NCBI GenBank assembly: GCA_902560065.1
Contig: CACEKG010000011.1
Span: 1 to 36,135, forward strand
Reading direction: 5' to 3'
Length of the DNA stretch: 36,135 bases
Origin: an uncultured Bacteroidota bacterium
GTDB taxonomy: Bacteria > Bacteroidota > Bacteroidia > Flavobacteriales > Flavobacteriaceae
A program made the position numbers and the translations under genes. Shown here piece by piece: positions 15,858 to 24,535 of the stretch. How positions within the stretch are numbered: the first letter of the stretch is position 1; every line of letters begins with the position of its first letter. The notes beneath the pieces were generated by a model that did not search any database, was not told where the DNA came from, and saw nothing but the letters and a program-made list of their open reading frames with translations.

Positions 15858-16475
15858 TTGGAAGACATAAAAAGTTACTTTCCTGAATTAACTAAAGATC
15901 AAATAATTAAATTAGAAATGTTATATAATTTATATAATCATTGGAATTCAAAAATTAATTTAATTTCAAGAAAAGATTTTTCTTTTTTTTATGAAAGACA
16001 TGTTTTACACTCTTTGAGCATTGCAAAATTTTTTAAGTTTAAGAAAAATAGTTTAATTCTAGATGTTGGAACAGGTGGAGGTTTTCCAGGTATACCTCTT
16101 GCGATAATGTTTCCAGAATCTTCTTTTTATTTAATAGATGGAATTGGTAAAAAAATATTTGCAGTTAAAGATTTAATTAAAAAGATTAAATTAAATAATG
16201 TAATTGCAAAACAAATTAGAGTTGAAAATTTTGACAGAAAATTTGATTTTGTTGTAAGTAGAGCAGTCAGCGAAATTGATAATTTAGCACCATTAATTTC
16301 AAATAACATCTCAAAAAATTCTAAGCATGAAATAGAAAATGGATTAATTTATTTAAAAGGTGGAGAGTTAACTAAAGAAATTGCTATTTACAATGATTTA
16401 AAAATATTTGAAATAAAAAAAATTTTTAGTAATCCTTTTTTTGAATCAAAAAAAATTTTATACATACCATTTTAA
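15858..16475 (+). CDS. rsmG: 16S rRNA (guanine527-N7)-methyltransferase
   Basis: RsmG methylates G527 of 16S rRNA in the 530 loop using SAM. The 205 residues contain YNHWNSKINLISRKDF with the substrate-side helices, HVLHSLS, the SAM-binding LDVGTGGGFPGIPLA, and VVSRAVSEI, all in the usual order. The start is TTG at 15858: a TAA lies in frame at 15852-15854, the next ATG is 21 codons in and would remove conserved residues, and protein from TTG aligns with the usual RsmG N-terminus. The length is normal for Bacteroidetes. Its stop is 4 bp from the convergent pruA stop. Confidence 0.92.
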   Translation: MEDIKSYFPELTKDQIIKLEMLYNLYNHWNSKINLISRKDFSFFYERHVLHSLSIAKFFKFKKNSLILDVGTGGGFPGIPLAIMFPESSFYLIDGIGKKIFAVKDLIKKIKLNNVIAKQIRVENFDRKFDFVVSRAVSEIDNLAPLISNNISKNSKHEIENGLIYLKGGELTKEIAIYNDLKIFEIKKIFSNPFFESKKILYIPF

Positions 16476-16479
16476 AATA

Positions 16480-18105
16480 TTATTCAAGAAAAGGATACCT
16501 ATAATTTTCTTCTGGAACAAAAGTTTCTTTAATTAATCTTGGTGAAGTCCATCTAATTAAATTATATGACGAACCTGCTTTATCATTTGTTCCTGAGGCT
16601 CTTGCGCCTCCAAAAGGTTGTTGACCTACTACAGCTCCTGTAGGTTTGTCATTTATATAAAAATTTCCAGCACAATTTTTTAATTTACTCATCGACTTTT
16701 CTAGAATATATCTGTTTTGAGAATAAATAGCTCCTGTAAGTGCATATATAGAAGTGTCATCAACTAATTTAAGAGTTGAATCCCAATCTTTATCATCAAA
16801 TATATAAACTGTCGCTAAAGGACCAAAGAGCTCTTTTTCCATAGTAAAATATTTTGGGTTTGTAGTTAAAACGATTGTTGGTTCAATAAAATATCCTTTA
16901 CTAGAATTACAATTTCCTCCAATAATTATTTCTGCATCTTTGTCTTTTTTTATTTTTTCAATAGTTTTCTTAATCCTTTCAAATGCTTTTTTATGTATAA
17001 CAGATGTAATAAAATTATTAAAACTTTCAGGAGATCCCATTTTCAAAGTTTTTATTTCTTTTTTTAAAAGATTAAGAACTGTTTTAGAAATAGACTTTGG
17101 TATATATATTCTTGATGCAGCTGAACATTTCTGTCCTTGAAATTCAAAAGCTCCACGAATTATTCCAGAAACAAGAGCTTCTTTGTTTGCTGATTGGTGA
17201 GCAATTATAAAATCTTTCCCCCCCGTTTCTCCAACTATTCTTGGATATGATTTATAGATATCAATGTTTTGTCCAATTTTTCTCCATATACTTTTAAAAA
17301 CCTCAGTTGATCCCGTATAGTGAATTCCAGATAGGTCTTTAGATTTAATAATAGAATTTGTAATCATTTCAGGGTCTCCAAAAATTACATTAATAACTCC
17401 ATTTGGCAAGCCTGCTTCTTTGAAAACATCTATAATTATTTTAGCAGAAAAAACTTGATAATCACTCGGTTTCCAGATAACTACATTACCCATCATTGCA
17501 ACACAACTAGGAAGGTTTCCAGCTATGGCTGTAAAGTTAAATGGAGTTATGGCATAAACAAAACCTTCTAATGGTCTATATTCTAATTTATTCCAAACTC
17601 CAGAAGATGATTCAGGCTGATTACTATAGATTTGTTGCATATAGTATACATTAAATCTTAAAAAATCAATTAATTCACAAGCTGAATCAATTTCTGCCTG
17701 ATGAGCTGTTTTTGATTGAGCAAGCATTGTAGAAGCATTAATTTTAGCTCTGTAAGGTCCAGCGATTAATTCAGCAGCCTTTAAAAATATAGATGCTCTT
17801 GAATACCAAGGCATTTTCGACCATTTTTTTTTTGCTTTCAAGCAACTATTTATAGCATCTTTGACATGAGAAGAATTACATTTATGATATACTCCTAGCG
17901 TATGATTATGATCATGAGGTGGACTCATTTTTTCAGTATTACCAGTAAAAATTTTATTCTTCCCTATAAAAATTGGAATTTCAACTTTTTCATTTAGCAT
18001 TTTTTTATACTCGAAAAGAACTAGTTTTTTTTCATTACTTCCATTTTTATATGATAAAACTTTTTCGTTTTTAGGTAGAGGAACTTTATATATGCTATTT
18101 GACAT
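16480..18105 (-). CDS. pruA: L-glutamate gamma-semialdehyde dehydrogenase (P5C dehydrogenase)
   Basis: A 541-residue aldehyde dehydrogenase that finishes proline breakdown, oxidising glutamate semialdehyde to glutamate with NAD+. The catalytic Cys327 is in EFQGQKCSAASR and general base Glu293 in RIVGETGGKDFI; Asn190 is in ITPFNFTA. The ALDH Gly-rich part is YTGSTEVFKSIW. The N-terminal VPLPKNEKVLSY and C-terminal NDKPTGAVVGQQPFGGARASGTNDKAG are typical of the monofunctional P5CDH class. Length matches the family (about 540). No proline dehydrogenase is in the window. It is 24 bp behind apaG on the same strand. Confidence 0.95.
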   Translation of the reverse strand: MSNSIYKVPLPKNEKVLSYKNGSNEKKLVLFEYKKMLNEKVEIPIFIGKNKIFTGNTEKMSPPHDHNHTLGVYHKCNSSHVKDAINSCLKAKKKWSKMPWYSRASIFLKAAELIAGPYRAKINASTMLAQSKTAHQAEIDSACELIDFLRFNVYYMQQIYSNQPESSSGVWNKLEYRPLEGFVYAITPFNFTAIAGNLPSCVAMMGNVVIWKPSDYQVFSAKIIIDVFKEAGLPNGVINVIFGDPEMITNSIIKSKDLSGIHYTGSTEVFKSIWRKIGQNIDIYKSYPRIVGETGGKDFIIAHQSANKEALVSGIIRGAFEFQGQKCSAASRIYIPKSISKTVLNLLKKEIKTLKMGSPESFNNFITSVIHKKAFERIKKTIEKIKKDKDAEIIIGGNCNSSKGYFIEPTIVLTTNPKYFTMEKELFGPLATVYIFDDKDWDSTLKLVDDTSIYALTGAIYSQNRYILEKSMSKLKNCAGNFYINDKPTGAVVGQQPFGGARASGTNDKAGSSYNLIRWTSPRLIKETFVPEENYRYPFLE

Positions 18106-18129
18106 AAAAGTTAATTTTAAAATAACTAA

Positions 18130-18516
18130 TTAATTTAAAACAAATGGAACGTTTAATTTAAAATTTGGAATTTTAACTTTAAACTTATTAGTATTAGAAA
18201 AGTTTATCATAGTATATATTCCACTCATTGAAGCAATTGAGGAAGTAATTAAACAACCGGATGAATATTTATGAAATTTGCCAGGCTTTACAATAGGATT
18301 TTCACCTAAAACACCATGCCCATTAATGAATTTAGTTTTATGATTAGATTGAATTATTTTCCAATGTCTTGTTAATAATTGGACTGTGTCATTACTATTG
18401 TTTTCAATCTTAATTTTATAAGAAAAGGCATAATTAATTGTATTATTATTAATAAAGTTGCCTTCAAAATTTGTTGAAACTGAAACTTTTATACCCTTTG
18501 TAATTTGTTGAATCAT
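18130..18516 (-). CDS. apaG: ApaG-family protein
   Basis: A 128-residue single-domain ApaG (DUF525) protein with a fibronectin-III-like fold. Characteristic segments are GIKVSVSTNFEG at the N-terminus, FSYKIKIENNSNDTVQLLTRHWKI, the short GHGVLGENPIVKPGKFHKYSSG loop, and SGIYTMIN. Length equals the family norm of about 125. E. coli ApaG was linked genetically to Co2+ resistance and Mg2+ efflux, but no biochemical role is firmly known. It sits between the T9SS plug and pruA genes, with 24 bp to pruA. Confidence 0.92.
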   Translation of the reverse strand: MIQQITKGIKVSVSTNFEGNFINNNTINYAFSYKIKIENNSNDTVQLLTRHWKIIQSNHKTKFINGHGVLGENPIVKPGKFHKYSSGCLITSSIASMSGIYTMINFSNTNKFKVKIPNFKLNVPFVLN

Positions 18517-18594
18517 AAACTTATAGATAATAATATAATAATATATTAATTATAAATATAATAAAAGCACTATTATAAATAAGCTGTTTTTTTC

Positions 18595-19845
18595 TTAATT
18601 TTTGAGATTAAATGAATTGGTTTTTCCAACTCCAATAAGCTTATCGAATTTTCCTCCAATATCTCTGTAATAAACTAAAACTAAATATTCGTTTTCTGTT
18701 AAAGCATGCGAACCACTTATATTATTTTTATTTAAAGAATCTTTTGCTTTAGAAACATATTTGTAGTTATAAAAACCTTGTTTCAAAAGTAAAACGCCTT
18801 CATATAATTCCATAGAAGGATTATAATACATCTTGTTTTTTTCAGTTAGTTTGTAATTGTTGAATTTGCCATATATATATATAGAGTTTTCAAAAAAACT
18901 TATATCTGATGCTAGACTAAAGTGAACCCATGTATAGTCAGCTTCTGTTTTCGAGTTTTGACTTCCATTTAAAGTTCTTATTTTAAAATTTCCATTTATA
19001 TCTTGATTGTAAATATAATTACTGTAATTTCTGCTATAATCAATTTTAAGATAAGTTTCATACAATTCTGACCTATTAATATAACTTATGTTTTGATTAG
19101 TAGATCTTATTTCTTTAGTGTCAAAAAATAAATATTCATTTCCTCCCTCAAATTTAGATTCTGTATCATATTTATATTCTAATTTTGAATTAATTATATA
19201 TTGAGGTTTTAGATTTTTGATTTGAGAATTCCATTGATAATTTTTAAGTATAGTAACTTTAATTCTTTTTTCAGGTTCTCTAAAAATTATATTTTTTGGA
19301 GTTATTGAAAAGTGTATTGATTGGTGAGTTTTATAGAATTCCATATTTTGAAGCCTATAGACATTCACATTAGTCTCGACCTTTTTATCATATATACAAA
19401 ATTTTCTTGAAAAAATTATTTCGTCTAATGAATTATAAACTTCGATCATGTAATTGCCAGAAACTAGAAAACGAGTTTTATCATTAGGAAATTTCAATTC
19501 ATAATGAGTGTATGGTTGAAGAGTATTAAATGAATTAGAGTAATTTACGATTCTGACATTATCAAAGCCGTCAAATATTTCGTTTTTAAACAATTCTGAT
19601 TCTTTCCAATCGAAGTTGAAATGTCTAATTTTGTAATAATAATCTTCTTCATTAGAATTTAAATCATCAAAACTCAAAGTTATATTTTCATCAATTGAAA
19701 TAATTGGAAATTGATCATTCTCATTTTCACCTTTAAAGATTATTGTTTTAATATTTATTGGTTCTGAAACTTCCTCAACTTGACCTTTTAAAAATGAAGA
19801 TATATTTAAAAAGAAAAAAAGTATTAAAATATTTTTTTTATTCAT
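18595..19845 (-). CDS. Type IX secretion system plug protein (DUF5103)
   Basis: A 416-residue periplasmic protein with a clear Sec signal: MNKKNILILFFFLNISSFLKG followed by Q. The body is beta-rich, with the N-terminal immunoglobulin-like part (SIDENITLSFDDL, YYYKIRHFNFDWKES) and repeated ISGNYMIEVY/ FYKTHQSIHFSI segments typical of DUF5103. In Flavobacterium a protein of this family was seen plugging the SprA translocon of the type IX system. No other T9SS component is adjacent, which is usual because T9SS genes are scattered. The gene is divergent from nqrA and leads a minus-strand group with apaG and pruA. Confidence 0.85.
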   Translation of the reverse strand: MNKKNILILFFFLNISSFLKGQVEEVSEPINIKTIIFKGENENDQFPIISIDENITLSFDDLNSNEEDYYYKIRHFNFDWKESELFKNEIFDGFDNVRIVNYSNSFNTLQPYTHYELKFPNDKTRFLVSGNYMIEVYNSLDEIIFSRKFCIYDKKVETNVNVYRLQNMEFYKTHQSIHFSITPKNIIFREPEKRIKVTILKNYQWNSQIKNLKPQYIINSKLEYKYDTESKFEGGNEYLFFDTKEIRSTNQNISYINRSELYETYLKIDYSRNYSNYIYNQDINGNFKIRTLNGSQNSKTEADYTWVHFSLASDISFFENSIYIYGKFNNYKLTEKNKMYYNPSMELYEGVLLLKQGFYNYKYVSKAKDSLNKNNISGSHALTENEYLVLVYYRDIGGKFDKLIGVGKTNSFNLKN

Positions 19846-19907
19846 TAAACTAAAAATTAAGATTAAATAAATGATTTAATAAATTTTTATAAAAGACGCT
19901 TTATTAT

Positions 19908-19915
19908 TAAATTTG
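19908..19915 (+). promoter_or_regulatory. Possible -7 element of the nqr operon
   Basis: TAAATTTG matches TAnnTTTG and lies 27 bp before the nqrA ATG at 19943. The expected -33 position holds only a T-run without the G, so the promoter may be weak or activated. Confidence 0.48.
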
Positions 19916-19942
19916 CATCGTTTTTAGACTTTATTGTTTTTA

Positions 19943-21310
19943 ATGAAATTAACTAAAAGTATTCGAATTAAAAAAGGAGCAAACCTAAAAATTATAGGTG
20001 AGGCTTCTAAAATTTTAAAAAAAAATATTTTACCATCTATTTTTTCCATAAAACCTACAGATTTTTTCGGTTTGATACCTAAACTTATTGTTAAGGAGGG
20101 AGATAAAGTTAAAGTTGGGACTCCTTTATTTTATAGTAAAGAAAATCCAGAGATAACAATTGTTTCTCCTATTTCAGGATCAATTAAATCTATTATTAGA
20201 GGTGCAAAAAGGAAAATATTAGAATTAATTATTGATTCTGATAGTAAGAATTTAAAAATTAAGCACGATGTTACTTTTCAAGAAAATGATAAACATGAAG
20301 TTCAAAAAATAAAAAATCTTTTATTAATAAGCGGTTGTTGGCCATTCTTAAAACAAAGACCCTATGGAGTTATAGCTGATCCTAATGTTTCTCCAAAAGC
20401 TATATTTATCTCAACAATAGATAAAGCTCCTTTAGGAGTAGATTATGATTTTATTTTAAAATCTAGAATTGATGATTTTCAGTTAGGAGTTAACGTCTTA
20501 AATAAAATGTCCAGTGGCAAAGTGTTTTTGGGACTAGATAAGAATTTTAGAGGTTTTTTTGAAAAGATAAAAAATGTTCAAATGTATGACGTTCAAGGAC
20601 CTCATCCATCTGGAGATGTTAGCTTTCATATACATAAAATTAGTCCTATAAACCCAGGAGAAAAAATTTGGACAATTAATCCGGAAGATGTTGCTAACAT
20701 AGGATCTTTTTTCAAAACTGGAAATTATACTCCGACAAGAACAATTGCTATAGCTGGAAGTGTTGTTAAAGAACCAAAATATTATGAAACAATTATTGGT
20801 TCTGAGTTAAAAAAATTTATGAAGGATTCTAAAGTTGATAATAATATTCAGGTCAGGTGCATAAATGGAAATGTATTAAATGGAAAAATTGAATCTTCTG
20901 ACGGTTTTATAGGGTACTTCAATAATTTGATTTCAATAATACCTGAAGGAAATAATTATAGGATGTTTGGTTGGCTACCTTTTGTTGATAATAAAATTTT
21001 GAGTTTAAGTAATACTTCTCTATCGTGGTTATTTAATAGAAATGGTTCTGAAGTAAATTCAAATTTAAATGGGGAAGAGAGAGCTCTAGTGGTAACCGGA
21101 GAGATGGAAAGCTTTTTTCCAATGGATATTTATCCTATGCAATTAATCAAAGCTTGCTTAGCTTCTGATATTGAAAAAATGGAAGGATTAGGAATTTACG
21201 AGGTAATTCCAGAAGATTTTGCTTTAATTGATTTTTCTAACACTTCTAAAATTGAAGCTCAAGAAATTGTTAGACAAGGGATAGAATTAATGATAAAAGA
21301 AGTAGGATGA
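19943..21310 (+). CDS. nqrA: Na+-translocating NADH:quinone oxidoreductase subunit A
   Basis: NqrA is the soluble cytoplasmic subunit that contributes to the quinone site of Na+-NQR. I chose the ATG at 19943, giving MKLTKSIRIKKGANLKI, because NqrA proteins normally begin near SIRIKKG; a TTG at 19934 would add three residues. Other markers are FFGLIPKLIVKEGDKVKVGTPL, a biotinyl-lipoyl-like hairpin near the N-terminus, and ISPINPGEKIWTINPEDVANIG in the central part. The 455-residue length is normal. It is the first of six nqr genes in canonical order and overlaps nqrB by 4 bp. Confidence 0.95.
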   Translation: MKLTKSIRIKKGANLKIIGEASKILKKNILPSIFSIKPTDFFGLIPKLIVKEGDKVKVGTPLFYSKENPEITIVSPISGSIKSIIRGAKRKILELIIDSDSKNLKIKHDVTFQENDKHEVQKIKNLLLISGCWPFLKQRPYGVIADPNVSPKAIFISTIDKAPLGVDYDFILKSRIDDFQLGVNVLNKMSSGKVFLGLDKNFRGFFEKIKNVQMYDVQGPHPSGDVSFHIHKISPINPGEKIWTINPEDVANIGSFFKTGNYTPTRTIAIAGSVVKEPKYYETIIGSELKKFMKDSKVDNNIQVRCINGNVLNGKIESSDGFIGYFNNLISIIPEGNNYRMFGWLPFVDNKILSLSNTSLSWLFNRNGSEVNSNLNGEERALVVTGEMESFFPMDIYPMQLIKACLASDIEKMEGLGIYEVIPEDFALIDFSNTSKIEAQEIVRQGIELMIKEVG

Positions 21311-22470
21311 AAAATTTTTTAAGAAATAAAATAGATTTAATTAAAAGAAATTTTCAGAAAGGTGAAAAATTTGAAAAGTTTGCACCTGCTGTAAACGCTT
21401 TCGACACCTTTTTGTTTGTTCCTAATCACACTACTCAAAAGGGCTCTCATATTCGTGATGCTGTTGATTTAAAAAGAACAATGGTAACTGTAATTATTGC
21501 TTTAATGCCTGTTTTAATTTATGGTATATACAATACCGGTTATCAATATTATATCCAAACAGGTGAAAGTTTTACTTTTTTAGATGCATTCTACCATGGA
21601 TCCTTAAAAATAATTCCAATGATTATAGTTTCATATGTTGTAGGATTAAGTATTGAGTTTGCTTTTGCAGTTTACAGAGGTCATGAAGTTAATGAAGGAT
21701 ATTTAGTTACAGGATTATTAATTCCTATGATAATGCCCGTTGATATACCTTTATGGATGGTTGCTATTTCAGTTGCATTTGCAGTTTTAATAGCAAAAGA
21801 GGCCTTTGGAGGAACTGGAATGAATATTTTGAACCCTGCTTTAACAGCTAGAGCATTTGCTTTTTTCGCATATCCCACCTACATGTCCGGGAATAAAGTT
21901 TGGGTTTCTGAAGCTTCAAATGTAGATTCTATTTCAGGAGAAACAATTCTTGGATATCTGGCTGCCGGTCAAAATATAGATTACTCAGTTATGGATATGT
22001 TCATGGGATCAATACCAGGATCAATTGCCGAGACATCTACATTTTGGGTAATTATAGGAGCTTTAATTTTAGTTTTAACTGGCGTTGGAAGTTGGAGAAT
22101 TATAGTCTCAGGTATTTTAGGAGGAGCTTTTATGGGCTTTATTTTTAATTTACTTGGGTTAAATCCTTTAATGGAGTTTTCATGGATAAATCATTTAATT
22201 GTTGGAGGTTTTGCTTTTGGAATAGTTTTTATGGCTACTGATCCTGTTTCAGCTGCTCAAACAAATATGGGAAAATGGATTTATGGTTTTTTAGTCGGAG
22301 TTTTTTGTATAATGATCAGAGTTTTTAACCCTGCCTATCCTGAAGGAGTTATGTTGGCCATTTTACTTATGAATGTTTTTGCTCCAACAATTGATCATTA
22401 TGTAATTAATTTGAATATTGAAAGAAGAAAAAAAAGATGGTCTCAAGACAATTTAGTCAAAACAATTTAG
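21307..22470 (+). CDS. nqrB: Na+-NQR subunit B
   Basis: A 387-residue membrane subunit that carries covalent FMN and riboflavin and lies on the Na+ path. FVPNHTTQKGSHIRDAVDLKR, several membrane spans, GGTGMNILNPALTARAFAFFAYP, and the C-terminal GFAFGIVFMATDPVSA are hallmarks. The expected flavinylation motif DxxSGAT appears as D207-S-I-S-G-E-T213, with Glu212 in place of the usual Ala, while the acceptor Thr213 is kept. Whether Glu is common in relatives was not checked. The start overlaps nqrA; nqrC follows after 3 bp. Confidence 0.95.
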   Translation: MKNFLRNKIDLIKRNFQKGEKFEKFAPAVNAFDTFLFVPNHTTQKGSHIRDAVDLKRTMVTVIIALMPVLIYGIYNTGYQYYIQTGESFTFLDAFYHGSLKIIPMIIVSYVVGLSIEFAFAVYRGHEVNEGYLVTGLLIPMIMPVDIPLWMVAISVAFAVLIAKEAFGGTGMNILNPALTARAFAFFAYPTYMSGNKVWVSEASNVDSISGETILGYLAAGQNIDYSVMDMFMGSIPGSIAETSTFWVIIGALILVLTGVGSWRIIVSGILGGAFMGFIFNLLGLNPLMEFSWINHLIVGGFAFGIVFMATDPVSAAQTNMGKWIYGFLVGVFCIMIRVFNPAYPEGVMLAILLMNVFAPTIDHYVINLNIERRKKRWSQDNLVKTI

Positions 22471-22473
22471 GTT

Positions 22474-23211
22474 ATGAATAGAGATAGTAATGTTTATACT
22501 TTTTTATTTACTGTAGTAATGGTTTTTTTAGTAGCTACTAGTTTAGCTACGACTGCAAGCTTATTAAAAGATCTTCAGAAAGAAAATGTACGTAAAGAAA
22601 AAATGCAAAATATTTTGTCTTCAATTGGAATAACTACTGATCGAGAGAATTCTGAAAAGCTGTATAACAGTTATATTACTGATGCATTATCTTTAAAGTC
22701 AGATGGTACAATTGACAAAGAAGTTGATGCATTTAAGATTAAATTAAATAAAGAATTAAAGAAGACCCCTGATCAACAAAGGTTTCCAATTTACATTGCT
22801 AAAGTTGAAGAAAACAACTATTACATAATACCTTTAAGAGGTGCTGGTTTATGGGATGCGATATGGGGTTACATTGCCCTAAAAGATGATAAAAGCACTA
22901 TAAAAGGTGCTGTATTTGACCACAAATCTGAAACAGCAGGACTCGGAGCTGAAATTACTCAGGATTGGTTCCAAAACAGATTTATTGATGAAAAAGTTAT
23001 GGATATAAATGGAAACTTGGTTGGGATTAATGTGTCAAAAACTAATAATGACCCCCAGGACTTAGATAAGTTAGATCATGAGGTTGACGCTATTTCTGGT
23101 GCAACTATAACTGGAGATGGAGTAACAGATATGATACTTGAAAGGTTAAAGCATTATTTACCCTTTTTTAATCGTAAGGATGTTTTGGCTTTAAATAATT
23201 TAATAATATGA
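22474..23211 (+). CDS. nqrC: Na+-NQR subunit C
   Basis: NqrC is anchored by one N-terminal membrane segment (residues ~8-30) and exposes a periplasmic FMN-binding domain. The flavin motif is intact: DAISGATITG, residues 205-214, with Thr211 as the expected FMN acceptor modified by ApbE. GLGAEITQDWFQNRF is also typical. The 245-residue length fits Bacteroidetes NqrC. It overlaps nqrD by 4 bp. Confidence 0.95.
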   Translation: MNRDSNVYTFLFTVVMVFLVATSLATTASLLKDLQKENVRKEKMQNILSSIGITTDRENSEKLYNSYITDALSLKSDGTIDKEVDAFKIKLNKELKKTPDQQRFPIYIAKVEENNYYIIPLRGAGLWDAIWGYIALKDDKSTIKGAVFDHKSETAGLGAEITQDWFQNRFIDEKVMDINGNLVGINVSKTNNDPQDLDKLDHEVDAISGATITGDGVTDMILERLKHYLPFFNRKDVLALNNLII

Positions 23212-23903
23212 AAAAGAATAATAATATAAACAAGAAAAACCCTCTTTTGTTTTTTATAAATAAAGGTTCAGAACCTTTATTTTCTCCTAAAAACAGAAAG
23301 CTTTTATCTGATCCTTTGGATGATGACAATCCAATTACAGTTCAAGTATTAGGAATTTGTTCTGCATTAGCAATTACAGTACAATTAAAACCTGCAATCG
23401 TTATGAGTATTTCAGTTGTTGCTGTTATGGCTGCTAGTAATGTTATTATATCTATTTTAAGAAATTTAATACCAAATAGGATAAGGATTATTGTTCAACT
23501 TGTTGTTGTAGCTTCAATGGTAATATTAGTTGATCAAATATTGAAAGCGTTTGTTTATGATGTTAGCAAAGAACTCAGTGTTTTTATTGGATTAATAATA
23601 ACAAATTGTATTATTATGGGAAGATTAGAAGCTTTTGCTCTAGGAAATAATGTATGGAGATCATTTTTAGACGGAATTGGCAATGCTTTAGGTTATGCAT
23701 GGATATTAATTGCTGTTGCTTTTTTTAGAGAATTATTTGGATCGGGAAATTTATTAGGCATTCAGGTTATACCTGATTTTATATATGAAATGGGTTATGT
23801 TAATAATGGTTTAATGTTATTATCTCCTATGGCACTTATTGTTGTTGGAATAATTATTTGGATTCAAAGATCTAGAAATAGAAAATTAATTGAAGAAAAT
23901 TAA
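23208..23903 (+). CDS. nqrD: Na+-NQR subunit D
   Basis: A hydrophobic 231-residue subunit with about six membrane segments, homologous to NqrE. It helps hold the 2Fe-2S centre between NqrD and NqrE and takes part in Na+ transfer. Diagnostic stretches are NPITVQVLGICSALAITVQL, SIISILRNLIPNRIRIIVQL, FIGLIITNCIIMGRLEAFAL and GYAWILIAVAFFRELFGSG. NqrD-type membrane Cys residues are present in ILGICSA and ITNCIIM. Six bases separate it from nqrE. Confidence 0.95.
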   Translation: MKKNNNINKKNPLLFFINKGSEPLFSPKNRKLLSDPLDDDNPITVQVLGICSALAITVQLKPAIVMSISVVAVMAASNVIISILRNLIPNRIRIIVQLVVVASMVILVDQILKAFVYDVSKELSVFIGLIITNCIIMGRLEAFALGNNVWRSFLDGIGNALGYAWILIAVAFFRELFGSGNLLGIQVIPDFIYEMGYVNNGLMLLSPMALIVVGIIIWIQRSRNRKLIEEN

Positions 23904-23909
23904 GTTTAA

Positions 23910-24530
23910 ATGGAAGGATATTTAAATTTATTTGTTAAAAGTATTTTTATAGAAAATATGGTTTTTGCATATTTTCTGGGTATGTGCTCTTATTTGGCAG
24001 TATCTAAAACAGTTAAAACTGCTCATGGTTTGGGAATGGCTGTAATTTTTGTTTTAAGTGTAACAGTTCCAATAAACTTTTTAATTAACAAATATATTTT
24101 AGATGATGGAGCTTTAGGAAGCTGGTTAGGACCAGAATTTGAAAGTGTTGAATTAGGGTTTTTGACTTTTATTTTATTCATTGCTGTTATTGCTTCAATG
24201 GTTCAATTAGTTGAAATGATTGTTGAAAAATTTGCACCAGCACTTTATGGGTCATTAGGTATTTTTCTTCCTTTGATTGCTGTTAATTGTGCTATTTTAG
24301 GAGGTTCTCTTTTTATGCAATTAAAAGATTTTTCGGGAATTTTGGAATCTGGTGTTTATGGATTTGGTTCAGGAGTTGGCTGGTATTTAGCAATTGTTGC
24401 CATAGCATCTATAAGAGAAAAAATTTCGTATTCTAATATCCCTGCTCCACTCAGAGGACTGGGTATTACTTTTATTATTACAGGTCTTATGGCTCTAGGT
24501 TTTATGAGTTTTATGGGAATTAAATTATAA
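23910..24530 (+). CDS. nqrE: Na+-NQR subunit E
   Basis: A 206-residue hydrophobic partner of Nqr[24 protein letters not shown] at the start, [17 protein letters not shown] and [16 protein letters not shown] mark the family, with the paired Cys in GMCSYL and VNCAIL that bind the shared iron-sulfur centre. Length is near the norm of 200. The nqrF start codon follows 5 bp after the stop. Confidence 0.95.
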   Translation: MEGYLNLFVKSIFIENMVFAYFLGMCSYLAVSKTVKTAHGLGMAVIFVLSVTVPINFLINKYILDDGALGSWLGPEFESVELGFLTFILFIAVIASMVQLVEMIVEKFAPALYGSLGIFLPLIAVNCAILGGSLFMQLKDFSGILESGVYGFGSGVGWYLAIVAIASIREKISYSNIPAPLRGLGITFIITGLMALGFMSFMGIKL

Positions 24531-24535
24531 ATAAT

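Noticed and set aside
18560-18594. Weak inverted repeat after the T9SS plug gene as a terminator
   Set aside because: The stem is interrupted and almost all A/T; it cannot be told from the background composition.
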